From the NCBI GenBank assembly GCA_002315735.1, contig DCIA01000001.1, forward strand, positions 12,544-76,543: 64,000 nt of DNA, read 5' to 3'. The stretch's first letter is position 1. Each line of letters begins with the position of its first letter. Of the stretch, positions 7,554 to 17,068 are shown in pieces. The notes beneath the pieces are model-generated. The model made no database searches. It was not told where the DNA came from and saw only the letters and a list, made by a program, of their open reading frames with translations. The translations under genes were made by a program, and so were the position numbers. The DNA is from Clostridiales bacterium UBA1738 (lineage in GTDB: Bacteria > Bacillota > Clostridia > UBA1381).

Positions 7554-7578
7554 AATAAAGCCCTCCAAATTCCCGAAC

Positions 7579-7607
7579 ATTATACCAAAATATGAAAAAT
7601 ATGTCAA
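7579..7607 (-). promoter_or_regulatory. sigma-A promoter of the MFS gene
   Basis: On the minus strand, TTGACA (7602-7607), 17-base spacer and TATAAT (7579-7584) are all consensus. The -35 is only five bases from the -35 of the divergent promoter. Confidence 0.8.
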
Positions 7608-7612
7608 ACGAC

Positions 7613-7641
7613 TTGAATTTAGCAAAAATAATTGATATAAT
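7613..7641 (+). promoter_or_regulatory. promoter of the TrmH-family methyltransferase
   Basis: TTGAAT (7613-7618), 17-base spacer, TATAAT (7636-7641). It is arranged back to back with the MFS promoter. Confidence 0.72.
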
Positions 7642-7663
7642 CAAATTAATAGGGAGATAGACT

Positions 7664-8422
7664 ATGATTAAAGAAATTACTTCAACTAAAAATCAAACAT
7701 ATAAATTTATAAAATCGCTTAAAAACAAGAAAACTCGTGTTAAAAGTGGTGTTTTTACGGTGGAAGGAATAAAATCTGTAAATGATGCTATAAATGCTAA
7801 AATGGATATTTCATTTATTGCGATATCGGATAAACTTGATATTGAATTTGAGGCAAAAGAGGTTTATAGGGTTTCGGATAATATTTTTTCGGCACTTTGT
7901 GACACCGATTCGCCACAAGGCGTTATAGCGGTTATTAATACCCCAAAGAAGAAGGAAATTTCTTTAGATGAAAAGCTTTATCTTTATTGTGACCATGTTT
8001 CAGACCCGGGGAATATGGGTACGATAATTAGAATTTGCGATGCGGTTGGGTGCAGTCTTATGCTATCTCCTGAGTGTGCGGATATTTATAGCCCGAAAAC
8101 TGTTCGCTCTAGCATGGGCTCATTTTTTCACACAAAAATAATTGAAAATGTTACTTATCAAGAACTTTTAGAATTAAAAAATCAAAAATTTTCACTTTTT
8201 GCCGGTGCATTAAATGAAAATACGGTGGATTTTTGTGATGATATTTACGGAGAAAAAAATATTATTATTGTCGGAAATGAGGCAAATGGTGTGTCAGAAG
8301 AACTTTTATCACTTTGCGATAGATGTGTAAAAATTCCGATTTATGGTAATGCTGAGTCCTTAAATGTTGCAATCGCCGCAGCACTACTTCTATATAAAGT
8401 TAAAGAAAAACAGGAATTTTAG
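7664..8422 (+). CDS. TrmH/SpoU-family RNA 2'-O-methyltransferase
   Basis: A 252-residue SPOUT-fold methyltransferase. An N-terminal substrate-binding part (about 1-90, TRVKSGVFTVEGIKSV) precedes the catalytic domain with the three SpoU motifs: GNMGTIIRICDAVG, IIIVGNEANGVSEEL, and PIYGNAESLNVAIAAALLLY. These form the knotted SAM-binding site that methylates a ribose in rRNA or tRNA. Similar proteins are often found near pheST or rplT, but this one is monocistronic between its own promoter and terminator. The exact RNA target is unknown. Confidence 0.88.
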   Translation: MIKEITSTKNQTYKFIKSLKNKKTRVKSGVFTVEGIKSVNDAINAKMDISFIAISDKLDIEFEAKEVYRVSDNIFSALCDTDSPQGVIAVINTPKKKEISLDEKLYLYCDHVSDPGNMGTIIRICDAVGCSLMLSPECADIYSPKTVRSSMGSFFHTKIIENVTYQELLELKNQKFSLFAGALNENTVDFCDDIYGEKNIIIVGNEANGVSEELLSLCDRCVKIPIYGNAESLNVAIAAALLLYKVKEKQEF

Positions 8423-8436
8423 TCCTGTTTTTTTTA
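8409..8436 (+). terminator. terminator overlapping the methyltransferase stop codon
   Basis: ACAGGA and TCCTGT flank the TAG stop in the loop, followed by a run of eight T. Confidence 0.75.
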
Positions 8437-8475
8437 GATTTATAAAAAAATCTACCTATTAAATGCAAAAAAACT

Positions 8476-8504
8476 TTGACAAGAGAGTAAATTTGTAGTA
8501 TTGT
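8476..8504 (+). promoter_or_regulatory. probable promoter of the dprA-mnmA operon
   Basis: TTGACA (8476-8481) with TATTGT (8499-8504) at 17 bases. A better -10 (TATAAG, 8504) is too far away. It lies immediately upstream of dprA. Confidence 0.45.
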
Positions 8505-8538
8505 ATAAGATGGAGTTTTGCATATGGGGGAAAATTCG

Positions 8539-9693
8539 ATGGATAATCTTTTACATTGGCTTTGGCTTACAACTCTAAACGGTCTTTCGGAATATGATAT
8601 TACTGCACTATTGGAGCAATTTGATAATATATCTGATATTTATATGTGCAAAGAATTTGATAATATAGTTGGTATAAAACCAAATATTAAAGAAAGACTT
8701 AGAAGTAAGGATTTGAAAACGGCAAAAGAAATTTATGAAACTTGTGAGAAAAAGAGTATTAAAATTCTCACTTTTGATATGTCGGAATATCCGGACAGTT
8801 TAAGGCTAATAGAAAATCCACCATATGTCATATACTTAAAAGGCGAAATTCTTAATTGGGACAGACTGCTTACTATCGGAGTAGTGGGAACAAGGCACTG
8901 TACTGATTATGGTATTTCGGCAACGAAAAAGATTTGTACAGGCCTTGCAGAAAAGGGAGTTACTATTGTCAGCGGAATGGCAAGAGGAATTGACTCGGCT
9001 GCTGCGATTTCAGCACTTTCTGTCGGCAATAAAACAGTTGCGGTTTTAGGCTGCGGTGTTGATGTTGTTTATCCACCTGAAAATACAAATCTTATGCAAA
9101 AGATAATTGAAAATGGGGCAGTAATCAGCGAATATCCACCGGGAACACAGCCTAACGGAAGGAATTTCCCAAGACGGAATAGGATAATAAGTGGACTTTC
9201 GAGAGGCATCTTGGTTACAGAAGCACCAAAGAAAAGCGGAGCATTAATTACAGCAAATTATGCGTTAAATCAAGGCAAGGATATTTTTGCGGTGCCGGGA
9301 AGTATATTTAAAGAAACATGTATGGGCAGTAATGAACTTTTAACATCTTCTGCAAAAGCCGTATCCTCTGCAGAGGATATACTTTGTGAATATGTTTATG
9401 AAATTTCAAGGATAGCCCCTATAAAATCTAAAAAACGCACAATCTTTAAAGATAGCAAGAAGGAAAAAGTAAATAATGAAATCAAAATTTCCATTGATGA
9501 TAAGAAGTATAGCAGCTTATCGGAAGAAGAAAAATCGATAGTTTTGTTATTGATTGGCGGAAATGTGAATATTGATGATATAAAAAGACAAAGTGGTATA
9601 GACATTTCAAAACTTACGACGACTTTGTCTATGCTGGAATTCGGCGGATACATAAAAAAATTACCGGGAAACAATTATAAATTAAACATATAA
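8539..9693 (+). CDS. dprA: DNA-processing protein DprA/Smf
   Basis: DprA loads RecA onto incoming single-stranded DNA during natural transformation. The Rossmann-like core is clear: VGVVGTRHCTDYG, SGMARGIDSAAA, GCGVDVVYPPEN and FPRRNRIISGLSRG. A C-terminal winged-helix-like region (about 310-384) follows a basic linker. I prefer ATG 8539 (384 aa, MDNLLHWLWL) after a GGGGGA site, but ATG 8524 or TTG 8518 are possible and would add 5 or 7 residues. topA follows by 12 bases, a common Firmicutes pair. With mecA elsewhere in the window, this hints at competence functions. Confidence 0.93.
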   Translation: MDNLLHWLWLTTLNGLSEYDITALLEQFDNISDIYMCKEFDNIVGIKPNIKERLRSKDLKTAKEIYETCEKKSIKILTFDMSEYPDSLRLIENPPYVIYLKGEILNWDRLLTIGVVGTRHCTDYGISATKKICTGLAEKGVTIVSGMARGIDSAAAISALSVGNKTVAVLGCGVDVVYPPENTNLMQKIIENGAVISEYPPGTQPNGRNFPRRNRIISGLSRGILVTEAPKKSGALITANYALNQGKDIFAVPGSIFKETCMGSNELLTSSAKAVSSAEDILCEYVYEISRIAPIKSKKRTIFKDSKKEKVNNEIKISIDDKKYSSLSEEEKSIVLLLIGGNVNIDDIKRQSGIDISKLTTTLSMLEFGGYIKKLPGNNYKLNI

Positions 9694-9705
9694 TCGGAGG
9701 AAACT

Positions 9706-11784
9706 ATGGCAAAGAAACTTCTTATTGTAGAATCACCTGCAAAAGCAGGAACAATCAAGAAATATTTAGGCAAGGACTACGAGGTTACTGCTTCTATGGG
9801 CCACATTATTGACCTACCAAAAAGTCAGTTGGGTGTAGATGTTGATAATAATTTTGAACCTAAATATATAACAATTAGAGGCAAAGGCGAACTTCTTACA
9901 AAACTTAAAAAGTCAGCAAAAGCAAGCGACAGCGTATACCTTGCAACCGACCCTGACCGTGAGGGAGAGGCGATTAGTTGGCATTTGGCAAAGGCTCTTG
10001 GTATTGATGAAAATTCTTGTTGCCGTGTGACTTTTAACGAAATCACACAATCGGCTGTAAAGGCATCAATCAAAGAACCAAGAAAAATTGATATGGATTT
10101 AGTCGATGCACAACAAGCAAGACGTGTACTTGACAGAATAGTTGGCTATAAAATCAGCCCTATTTTGTGGGAAAAGGTAAAAAGAGGTCTTAGTGCAGGA
10201 AGAGTTCAATCTGTTGCGACAAGAATGATATGCGACAGAGAGGACGAGATAGAAAATTTTGAGCCAAAGGAATTTTGGACTGTTGAGGCTCTTTGTGGTC
10301 ATGGTAAAAAGGATTTTTCGGCAAAATACTATGGTGAAAACGGCAAGGAAACTGAACTTTCTTGTAAAGAAGATGCAGAAAAAATCAAGAATGATATAAA
10401 AGCACTTAAAGTTGTTGCAATCAAAAACGGCGAACTTACAAAAAATCCACCACCACCATTCACAACAAGTACAATGCAACAAGATGCATCAAGAAAAATT
10501 GGTTTTTCAACATACAAGACGATGCAAACAGCACAAACTCTTTATGAAGGTGTGAATATCGGTGGAAAATACGGAACTATCGGTCTTATCACATATATGA
10601 GAACAGACTCACTTAGAATTTCAGCAGAGGCTCAAAGAGAAGCAATCGCATTTTTGACCGATAATTTCGGAAAAGAAAATGTTAAGCCAAGACAATTTAA
10701 GGCAGGCAAAAATGCACAAGATGCCCACGAGGCAATAAGACCTACAAGCATCAATATAAGACCTGAGGCGATTAAAGACAAACTTTCTTCCGACCAATAT
10801 AAACTATACAAACTGATTTGGGAAAGATTTGCAGGAAGCCAAATGGCAGCTGCTTTATATAGCACACAAAATGCAACATTAGAATCAGGAACGCATACAT
10901 TTAAAGCAACAGGCTCAAAACTTGTGTTTAAGGGCTTTATGAATGTGTATATTGAAGGCAGTGACGAAACAAAAGACAAGGACAAAGCACTTCCTGAGAT
11001 TGTTCAAAATGAACAAGTTGAAGTAAAAGATATTGAAAGCATACAACATTTTACAAAGCCACCTGCAAGATACACAGAAGCGGCTCTTGTTCACGCTCTT
11101 GAAGAGAACGGCATAGGAAGACCTAGTACCTATGCGCCTACCATTACAACTATTGTGTCAAGAGGATATGTGCGCCGAGTTAAAAAGCAACTGCACCCAA
11201 CAGAACTTGGAAGAATCACAACAGACATAATGAAAAATCATTTTGAAGAAATTGTTGATATCGAGTTTACAGCAGGTATGGAAAGAAAACTTGACGATGT
11301 TGAAGACGGAAAACTGTCTTGGATAAGAGTATTAAGTGAGTTCTATCCTGAATTTGATGACAATCTTAAAAATGCACAAAAAGCGATAGAAAAAATCAAG
11401 ATTAAAGATGAAGAATCTGACGTAATTTGTGATAAATGCGGAAGAAAAATGGTCTATAAAATCGGAAAATTCGGGAAATTTTTGGCATGTCCCGGATACC
11501 CGGAATGTAAAAACACAATGTCCATAAGAAACGAAACAGGTGTTAAGTGTCCAAAATGTGGTGGAGAAATATTGGAAAAGAAAACACATAAGGGCAGAAA
11601 CTATTATGGCTGTGAAAATAATCCAAAGTGCGATTTTATGGTTTGGGATACACCAATTAAAAATGAATCCTGCCCTGAGTGTGGCAGTGTACTGCTTCAA
11701 AGAAAGGGAAAGAATGCAAAAATTTATTGCACAAATGAAAAGTGCAGTTACGAAAGAAAACCCGAAAGGAAAACTAAAAAATGA
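9706..11784 (+). CDS. topA: DNA topoisomerase I
   Basis: A type IA topoisomerase of 692 residues that relaxes negative supercoils. The TOPRIM domain starts at VESPAKAGTIKKYLG and contains DPDREGEAISWH. The active-site Tyr is Tyr297 in GLITYMRTDSLR. The C-terminus carries three Cys4 zinc ribbons (CDKCGR...CPGYPEC, CPKCGG...CENNPKC, CPECGS...CTNEKC). GGAGG precedes the ATG. The stop overlaps the trmFO start by four bases (ATGA), which signals tight coupling. Confidence 0.97.
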   Translation: MAKKLLIVESPAKAGTIKKYLGKDYEVTASMGHIIDLPKSQLGVDVDNNFEPKYITIRGKGELLTKLKKSAKASDSVYLATDPDREGEAISWHLAKALGIDENSCCRVTFNEITQSAVKASIKEPRKIDMDLVDAQQARRVLDRIVGYKISPILWEKVKRGLSAGRVQSVATRMICDREDEIENFEPKEFWTVEALCGHGKKDFSAKYYGENGKETELSCKEDAEKIKNDIKALKVVAIKNGELTKNPPPPFTTSTMQQDASRKIGFSTYKTMQTAQTLYEGVNIGGKYGTIGLITYMRTDSLRISAEAQREAIAFLTDNFGKENVKPRQFKAGKNAQDAHEAIRPTSINIRPEAIKDKLSSDQYKLYKLIWERFAGSQMAAALYSTQNATLESGTHTFKATGSKLVFKGFMNVYIEGSDETKDKDKALPEIVQNEQVEVKDIESIQHFTKPPARYTEAALVHALEENGIGRPSTYAPTITTIVSRGYVRRVKKQLHPTELGRITTDIMKNHFEEIVDIEFTAGMERKLDDVEDGKLSWIRVLSEFYPEFDDNLKNAQKAIEKIKIKDEESDVICDKCGRKMVYKIGKFGKFLACPGYPECKNTMSIRNETGVKCPKCGGEILEKKTHKGRNYYGCENNPKCDFMVWDTPIKNESCPECGSVLLQRKGKNAKIYCTNEKCSYERKPERKTKK

Positions 11785-13091
11785 CGGTAAAGGTTATCGG
11801 AGCAGGGCTTGCAGGCTGTGAGGCGGCTTGGCAACTTGCAAGGGCAGGGATTGCGGTTGAACTTTATGAGATGAAACCAAAGAAATATTCGCCTGCACAT
11901 AAAAACGAAAATTTTTGTGAACTTGTTTGCTCAAACTCCCTAAAAGCCGAGCGCATTGAAAATGCGTGCGGACTTCTAAAAGAAGAAATGCGTCTTTTTG
12001 ATTCGGTTATGATGCGTGCGGCAGATGTGTCCAAAGTTCCCGCAGGTGGTGCTTTGGCAGTGGATAGAGAGATATTTGCACAAAAAGCAACAGATTTAAT
12101 AAAAAATAATCCGTTAATTAAGGTTATTAATGAAGAAATAACAAAGATAGATACAGAAGTTCCAACAATTATTGCGACAGGCCCTCTTACTTCTGATGCA
12201 CTTTCAGAAACCATAAAGGAACTTACGGGTAGCGAGGGACTGCATTTTTATGATGCGGCAGCACCTGTTTTAACAAAAGATAGTATTGATATGGACAAGG
12301 TTTATTATGGTGCAAGATATGGAAGAGGAACTGACGACTATATAAATTGTCCCATGACAAAGGAAGAGTACGATAGGTTCTATAATGCCCTTATCTCTGC
12401 CGAAACAGCACCATTAAAAGAGTTTGAAAATGTTTCTGTATTTGAGGGCTGTATGCCTGTTGAAGTTATGGCAAAACGTGGCGAGCAAACTTTGGTTTTT
12501 GGCCCACTAAAACCGGTGGGGCTTGTAAATCCAAAAACTGGAAAAGATGATAGCTATGCAGTTGTTCAGCTAAGACAGGACAATAAAGAAGCATCACTTT
12601 ATAACATTGTAGGATTTCAAACAAATCTTAAATGGGGAGAGCAAAAAAAAGTATTTTCTATGATACCGGGACTTTCGGCGGCAGAATTTGTAAGATACGG
12701 TGTTATGCATAGAAATACATATATTGACGCACCAAGAGTGCTTAATAAGTATTATCAAATGAAAAAACACAAAAATATCTTTTTTGCCGGTCAAATTACA
12801 GGCGTTGAAGGTTATGTTGAATCTGCATCGTCAGGTATATTGGCAGGTTTTAATATGGCAAGAATGTTAAAAGGTGAGGCTTTTTTAGAACCTAGTTCAA
12901 AGACATCAATAGGTGCATTGCCCTTATATATCAGCAATGAATCAATATCAAAACTTCAACCGATGAATGCAAATTTTGGTATAATTGACTCTCTTGATTA
13001 CAGAGTGAAAAATAAGCAAGAACGATACCTTAAAATTGCCGAAAAAGCACTTGAAACAATGAAGGAAAATCTAGCAAATTTAGAAAATTAG
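11781..13091 (+). CDS. trmFO: folate/FAD-dependent tRNA (uracil-54) methyltransferase TrmFO
   Basis: TrmFO makes ribothymidine-54 in the tRNA T-loop using methylene-THF and FAD. It is 436 residues long. The N-terminal FAD-binding GxGLAGCE (residues 7-14) is followed by YEMKP, VCSNSLKA and, near the C-terminus, FAGQITGVEGYVESASSG. These motifs distinguish TrmFO from the related MnmG. The gene overlaps topA by four bases, matching the conserved topA-trmFO pair of Firmicutes. Confidence 0.96.
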   Translation: MTVKVIGAGLAGCEAAWQLARAGIAVELYEMKPKKYSPAHKNENFCELVCSNSLKAERIENACGLLKEEMRLFDSVMMRAADVSKVPAGGALAVDREIFAQKATDLIKNNPLIKVINEEITKIDTEVPTIIATGPLTSDALSETIKELTGSEGLHFYDAAAPVLTKDSIDMDKVYYGARYGRGTDDYINCPMTKEEYDRFYNALISAETAPLKEFENVSVFEGCMPVEVMAKRGEQTLVFGPLKPVGLVNPKTGKDDSYAVVQLRQDNKEASLYNIVGFQTNLKWGEQKKVFSMIPGLSAAEFVRYGVMHRNTYIDAPRVLNKYYQMKKHKNIFFAGQITGVEGYVESASSGILAGFNMARMLKGEAFLEPSSKTSIGALPLYISNESISKLQPMNANFGIIDSLDYRVKNKQERYLKIAEKALETMKENLANLEN

Positions 13092-13102
13092 AGGAATAAA
13101 CT

Positions 13103-14800
13103 ATGAACTATAAAGAATACACAGGAAAGAAAATAGCAGAGATTACAGGTCTTGATGAGGAAACTGCAATCAAAACACTTGAAACACCACCGGAGCAAAA
13201 ACTTGGGGATTTGGCATTCCCATGTTTTATTCTCGCAAAAACTTTGAGAAAAGCACCACCTATAATTGCAAAGGAACTTTCAGAAAAATTTGCAGAAGAT
13301 AAATATATCAAAAGTGCAGAAGCGGTTGGTGGATATCTCAATATTTTCTTTGATAAGGTTGAATTTACAAAGCAAGTAGTGGGTGCTGTTTTAGAGCAAA
13401 AAGAAGACTTTGGAAAGAGCAAAATCGGAAACGGAAAAACAGTTTTGGTTGAATATTCATCACCTAATATTGCAAAGCCTTTCCATATAGGACATCTATT
13501 TTCAACTGCTGTCGGAAATTCGCTTGAAAGAATTTATAGATATTTAGGATATAAAACCGAAAGACTAAATCATGTTGGCGATTGGGGAACGCAATTCGGC
13601 AAACTGATTTGTGCCTATAAGCTTTGGGGAAATGACGAAGTAATCGAAAAAGACCCAATTAACGAACTTCTAAAAATATATGTAAAATTCCATGAAGAAG
13701 CAGAAAAAAATCCCAAACTTGATGACGAGGCAAGAGAATATTTTAAGCGTTTGGAAGACGGAGAGAAGGAAGAAACTGCACTTTGGCAGCATTTTAGAGA
13801 ACTTAGCCTAAAAGAATTTAAGAGAGTTTATGATATGCTGGGTGTTGAATTTGATTCATATGCAGGAGAAAGTTTCTATTCGGATAAAATGGACGAAGTT
13901 GTGGAAATATTAAGGGAGAAAAATCTGCTTACAGAAAGCGAAGGAGCACAAATTGTTGACCTTTCAGAACTTAACATTCCACCATGCATAATACTGAAAT
14001 CTGACGGTGCAACTATCTATGCAACAAGAGATATTGCAGCTGCTTTATATCGTCACAGAACATATAATTTCTACAAGAATATATATGTTGTAGGGACTCC
14101 ACAATCACTTCATTTCCAACAAATATTTGCCGTTATGGAAAAGGCAGGTTGGGACTTTGCCAAGGGCTGTGAGCATGTTAATTTCGGACTTGTTAAATTC
14201 CCTGACAAGAAGTTATCGACTCGTAACGGAGATGTAGTATTTCTAGAAGATGTTTTGAAGGAATCAATTTCAAAGACATTAGAAATCATAACACAAAACA
14301 GTCCCAATATGGAAAACAAGGAAGAAGTTGCAACAAAAATCGGTATCGGTGCAATTTTATATGCATTCTTAAAAAATTCTCGTGAAAAAGATATTATTTT
14401 CAGTTGGGATTCTATGCTTGATTTTGAAGGCGAGTCAGCACCTTATGTTCAATATAGTTATGCAAGAGGAAAGAGCATACTTCGCCGAAGTGATTTAAAC
14501 TTTGAAGATGCAGATTTTAAAAACGCAGTATCTGATGAAGAATATGCGTTGGTTGTACAGTTAAATAAGTTTGCAGATGCAATTTCTGATGCGGCAGATA
14601 AAAACGAACCTTTCTATATCAATAGATATGTTACAAATCTTGCAAGACAATTTAACAAGTTTTATGGTGCTTGCCCAATTCTGAAAGATGATGTTCCGGA
14701 AGAAACAAAAAAAGCAAGACTTGCACTTGTTTTGGCAACTTGCACGGTTATTAAATCTGCACTATACCTACTTGGTATTGAAACTGTTGAAAGTATGTAA
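13103..14800 (+). CDS. argS: arginyl-tRNA synthetase
   Basis: A class I synthetase of 565 residues that charges tRNA-Arg. An N-terminal ArgRS additional domain (1 to about 85) precedes the catalytic core with the HIGH motif as FHIGH at 127-131 (SSPNIAKPFHIGH). KLSTRNGDVV takes the KMSKS position and is degenerate, as is usual in ArgRS. The C-terminal DALR anticodon-binding domain includes the SYARGKSILRR region. No T-box is upstream, so it depends on the dprA operon or read-through. Confidence 0.96.
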   Translation: MNYKEYTGKKIAEITGLDEETAIKTLETPPEQKLGDLAFPCFILAKTLRKAPPIIAKELSEKFAEDKYIKSAEAVGGYLNIFFDKVEFTKQVVGAVLEQKEDFGKSKIGNGKTVLVEYSSPNIAKPFHIGHLFSTAVGNSLERIYRYLGYKTERLNHVGDWGTQFGKLICAYKLWGNDEVIEKDPINELLKIYVKFHEEAEKNPKLDDEAREYFKRLEDGEKEETALWQHFRELSLKEFKRVYDMLGVEFDSYAGESFYSDKMDEVVEILREKNLLTESEGAQIVDLSELNIPPCIILKSDGATIYATRDIAAALYRHRTYNFYKNIYVVGTPQSLHFQQIFAVMEKAGWDFAKGCEHVNFGLVKFPDKKLSTRNGDVVFLEDVLKESISKTLEIITQNSPNMENKEEVATKIGIGAILYAFLKNSREKDIIFSWDSMLDFEGESAPYVQYSYARGKSILRRSDLNFEDADFKNAVSDEEYALVVQLNKFADAISDAADKNEPFYINRYVTNLARQFNKFYGACPILKDDVPEETKKARLALVLATCTVIKSALYLLGIETVESM

Positions 14801-14818
14801 TTTTTTAGGAGAGAAATA

Positions 14819-15073
14819 ATGGGAAATAGAGTTGCTTTAATTGGTATAGTTGTTGAGGATATGGAAAAAGTATCGGAACTTAACACACTTTTGCACGAAT
14901 ATTCCGATTATATAATTGGCAGAATGGGTTTGCCATATAAAAATCGTGAAATTTCAATCATTAGTATTGCGATTGATGCACCGAGCGATCTAATTAACTC
15001 TCTTTGCGGAAAAATCGGCAAAATCAAGGGTATAACATCAAAAACTCTATATGCAAAAATGAATGAGGAGTAA
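14819..15073 (+). CDS. TM1266-like iron-only hydrogenase system regulator
   Basis: An 84-residue ACT-like protein beginning GNRVALIGIVVEDMEKV, with EYSDYIIGRMGLPYKNREIS and a C-terminal GKIGKIKGITSKTLYAK. This fits the small TM1266 family, annotated as a putative regulator linked to [FeFe] hydrogenase maturation genes. No hydF/hydG/hydE or hydrogenase gene lies nearby, so the role rests on family resemblance. An AGGAGAG site precedes the ATG, and manA starts five bases after its stop. Confidence 0.75.
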   Translation: MGNRVALIGIVVEDMEKVSELNTLLHEYSDYIIGRMGLPYKNREISIISIAIDAPSDLINSLCGKIGKIKGITSKTLYAKMNEE

Positions 15074-15078
15074 ATAAT

Positions 15079-16017
15079 ATGAATTTAGAGCCTGTAAAAT
15101 TAAAAGCCGCTTGCAAGGACTATATTTGGGGTGGAAACAGATTAAAAACAGAGTATGATAAAGGATTGGAACTTGATAAAGTTGCTGAAAGTTGGGAACT
15201 TTCGGCACATAAAGACGGAGAAAGCGTAATAGTTGGTGGAGAGTTTGACGGACTTTTTTTGACAGATTATATAGAAAAAAATGGTAAAGAATGCGTGGGA
15301 AAAAATGCAATGAAGTTTGAATTTTTCCCTATCTTAATTAAACTAATTGATGCCGCGGATAATCTTTCGGTACAAGTTCATCCGTCTGATGAATATGCCT
15401 TGAAATACGAAGGCGAATACGGCAAAACAGAGATGTGGTATGTTGTTGACTGTGAAAAAGGCGCATTTTTGTATCATGGATTTAACAGAGAAATCACAAA
15501 AGAAGAATTTGCAAAAAGAATAGAAAATAACACTATTTTGGAAGTTTTAAATAAAGTTGACATCAAAAAGGGAGATGTTTTCTTTATTGAATCGGGAACA
15601 ATTCACGCAATCGGAAAAGGTGCGTTTATTTGCGAAGTTCAGCAAAACTCAAACAAAACTTATCGAGTTTATGACTACGATAGACGAGATAAAAACGGAA
15701 ATACAAGAGAATTACATATTGAAAAGGCTCTTGAAGTTACAAACCTTACAGTGGCTAAAAAGGACGAATCACTTTCCGGCAATCTTCTTGCAAAGTGTAA
15801 GTATTTTACAGCAGAAAAGATTGATTCAGATAATAAAACAAGTTTTGAACTTAGCGAAAACAGTTTTCGCTCGGTTGTTGTTTTGACAGGAAGCGGAACA
15901 CTAACGGTTGGAAATACAAAAATAGATATTAATAAAGGTGATAGTTTGTTTATTCCGGCTCAAAACGGAGTTGCAACTATTGATGGAGTTTGTGAAACAA
16001 TAGTTTCATATGTGTGA
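15079..16017 (+). CDS. manA: type I mannose-6-phosphate isomerase
   Basis: This zinc enzyme of 312 residues interconverts mannose-6-P and fructose-6-P. Expected metal ligands are visible: Gln99 and His101 in SVQVHPSDEYA, Glu118 in KTEMWYVVD, and a His in ESGTIHAIGKGAF. A C-terminal cupin-like part ends near SLFIPAQNGVATIDG. It reads into galM: its TGA at 16015-16017 lies 13 bases before the galM ATG. Together they bring sugar metabolism into an operon otherwise devoted to DNA and tRNA functions. Confidence 0.9.
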   Translation: MNLEPVKLKAACKDYIWGGNRLKTEYDKGLELDKVAESWELSAHKDGESVIVGGEFDGLFLTDYIEKNGKECVGKNAMKFEFFPILIKLIDAADNLSVQVHPSDEYALKYEGEYGKTEMWYVVDCEKGAFLYHGFNREITKEEFAKRIENNTILEVLNKVDIKKGDVFFIESGTIHAIGKGAFICEVQQNSNKTYRVYDYDRRDKNGNTRELHIEKALEVTNLTVAKKDESLSGNLLAKCKYFTAEKIDSDNKTSFELSENSFRSVVVLTGSGTLTVGNTKIDINKGDSLFIPAQNGVATIDGVCETIVSYV

Positions 16018-16030
16018 GAAAGGGAAAACT

Positions 16031-17065
16031 ATGATAGAAAAAAGATTATTTCAAAAAATAAGTAAAGGCGATGTTTATGCCTATATTTTAGATAACGGAA
16101 AGGGTTTAAAAGCAGAAATTTTAAGCCTTGGCGGCATTATTAGAAAACTTGAATTTGTTGGCACAGATGTGCTTTTGGGAAGAGATAATTATGAAACATA
16201 TCTTCATGACGGTTCATATTTTGGTGCATTAATCGGCAGAAATTCAAACAGAATTGAAAAGGGCGAATTCAAAATAAACGGTAAACAATATAATGTTATC
16301 AAAAATGATGGTGGTAAGAATAATATTCATGGCGGCACCGATGGGTTTAATACAAAAATTTGGAACGCAGAAGCAGTTGACGGGGAAGAGCCAAAACTAA
16401 TTTTAACAACCGTTTCGGAAGACGGAGAAGAAGGATTTCCGGGGAAAGTTAATGTTAAGGTGACTTATACGCTTACAAAAGAAAACGCTATTTCTATACA
16501 TTACGAGGGAGAAAGTGATCAAGACACAATTTTAAATATGACAAATCATAGTTATTTTAACTTAAATGGTCATACGAGTGGTAGCGTTAGAAATCATACA
16601 CTTTGGATGGATTGTGATTTTTATACTCCAATTACAGAAAATGTTGTGCCTGACGGCACAATAATATCGGTAAAGGATACACCATTTGATTTTACAACAC
16701 CTAAAAAGGTGGGACAAGATATAGATTCAAAGCATGAGCAGATTGTTTTAGGCTTAGGATATGACCATAACCTAATTATAAATGGCACAGGATACAGAAA
16801 ATTTGCTGTTCTTACAGGCGATATATCAGGGATTACAATGGAATGCTATACAGATAGACCTGCGGTTCAATTATATACAGGAAACTATGTGGTGAATGAG
16901 CCGGAATGTAAAGATAATGCAAAGTATGAAAAAAATCAAGGGCTTTGTCTTGAAACACAGGTATTCCCTAACTTTACAAAATACGCATTTTTCCCGGGTG
17001 GAATACTTAAAAAAGGCGAAAAGTATGACACAATAACAGAATATAAATTTTATAAGAAGGCATAA
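16031..17065 (+). CDS. galM: aldose 1-epimerase (galactose mutarotase)
   Basis: A 344-residue mutarotase that interconverts alpha and beta anomers of hexoses. Family residues are visible: His100 (NIHGGTDGFN), catalytic His173 in NHSYFNLNGH, and the catalytic Glu in LETQVFPNFTKY near the C-terminus. I start at ATG 16031 because AGAAAGGG lies just upstream. A start at 16010 would overlap manA and lacks a ribosome site. It would feed galactose handling together with galE at 28 kb, although the Leloir kinase and transferase are not in this window. Confidence 0.9.
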   Translation: MIEKRLFQKISKGDVYAYILDNGKGLKAEILSLGGIIRKLEFVGTDVLLGRDNYETYLHDGSYFGALIGRNSNRIEKGEFKINGKQYNVIKNDGGKNNIHGGTDGFNTKIWNAEAVDGEEPKLILTTVSEDGEEGFPGKVNVKVTYTLTKENAISIHYEGESDQDTILNMTNHSYFNLNGHTSGSVRNHTLWMDCDFYTPITENVVPDGTIISVKDTPFDFTTPKKVGQDIDSKHEQIVLGLGYDHNLIINGTGYRKFAVLTGDISGITMECYTDRPAVQLYTGNYVVNEPECKDNAKYEKNQGLCLETQVFPNFTKYAFFPGGILKKGEKYDTITEYKFYKKA

Positions 17066-17068
17066 ATC

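Noticed and set aside
10099..10482. Cys- and Phe-rich minus-strand frame inside topA
   Set aside because: It is a shadow of topA with composition typical of antisense AT-rich coding DNA.
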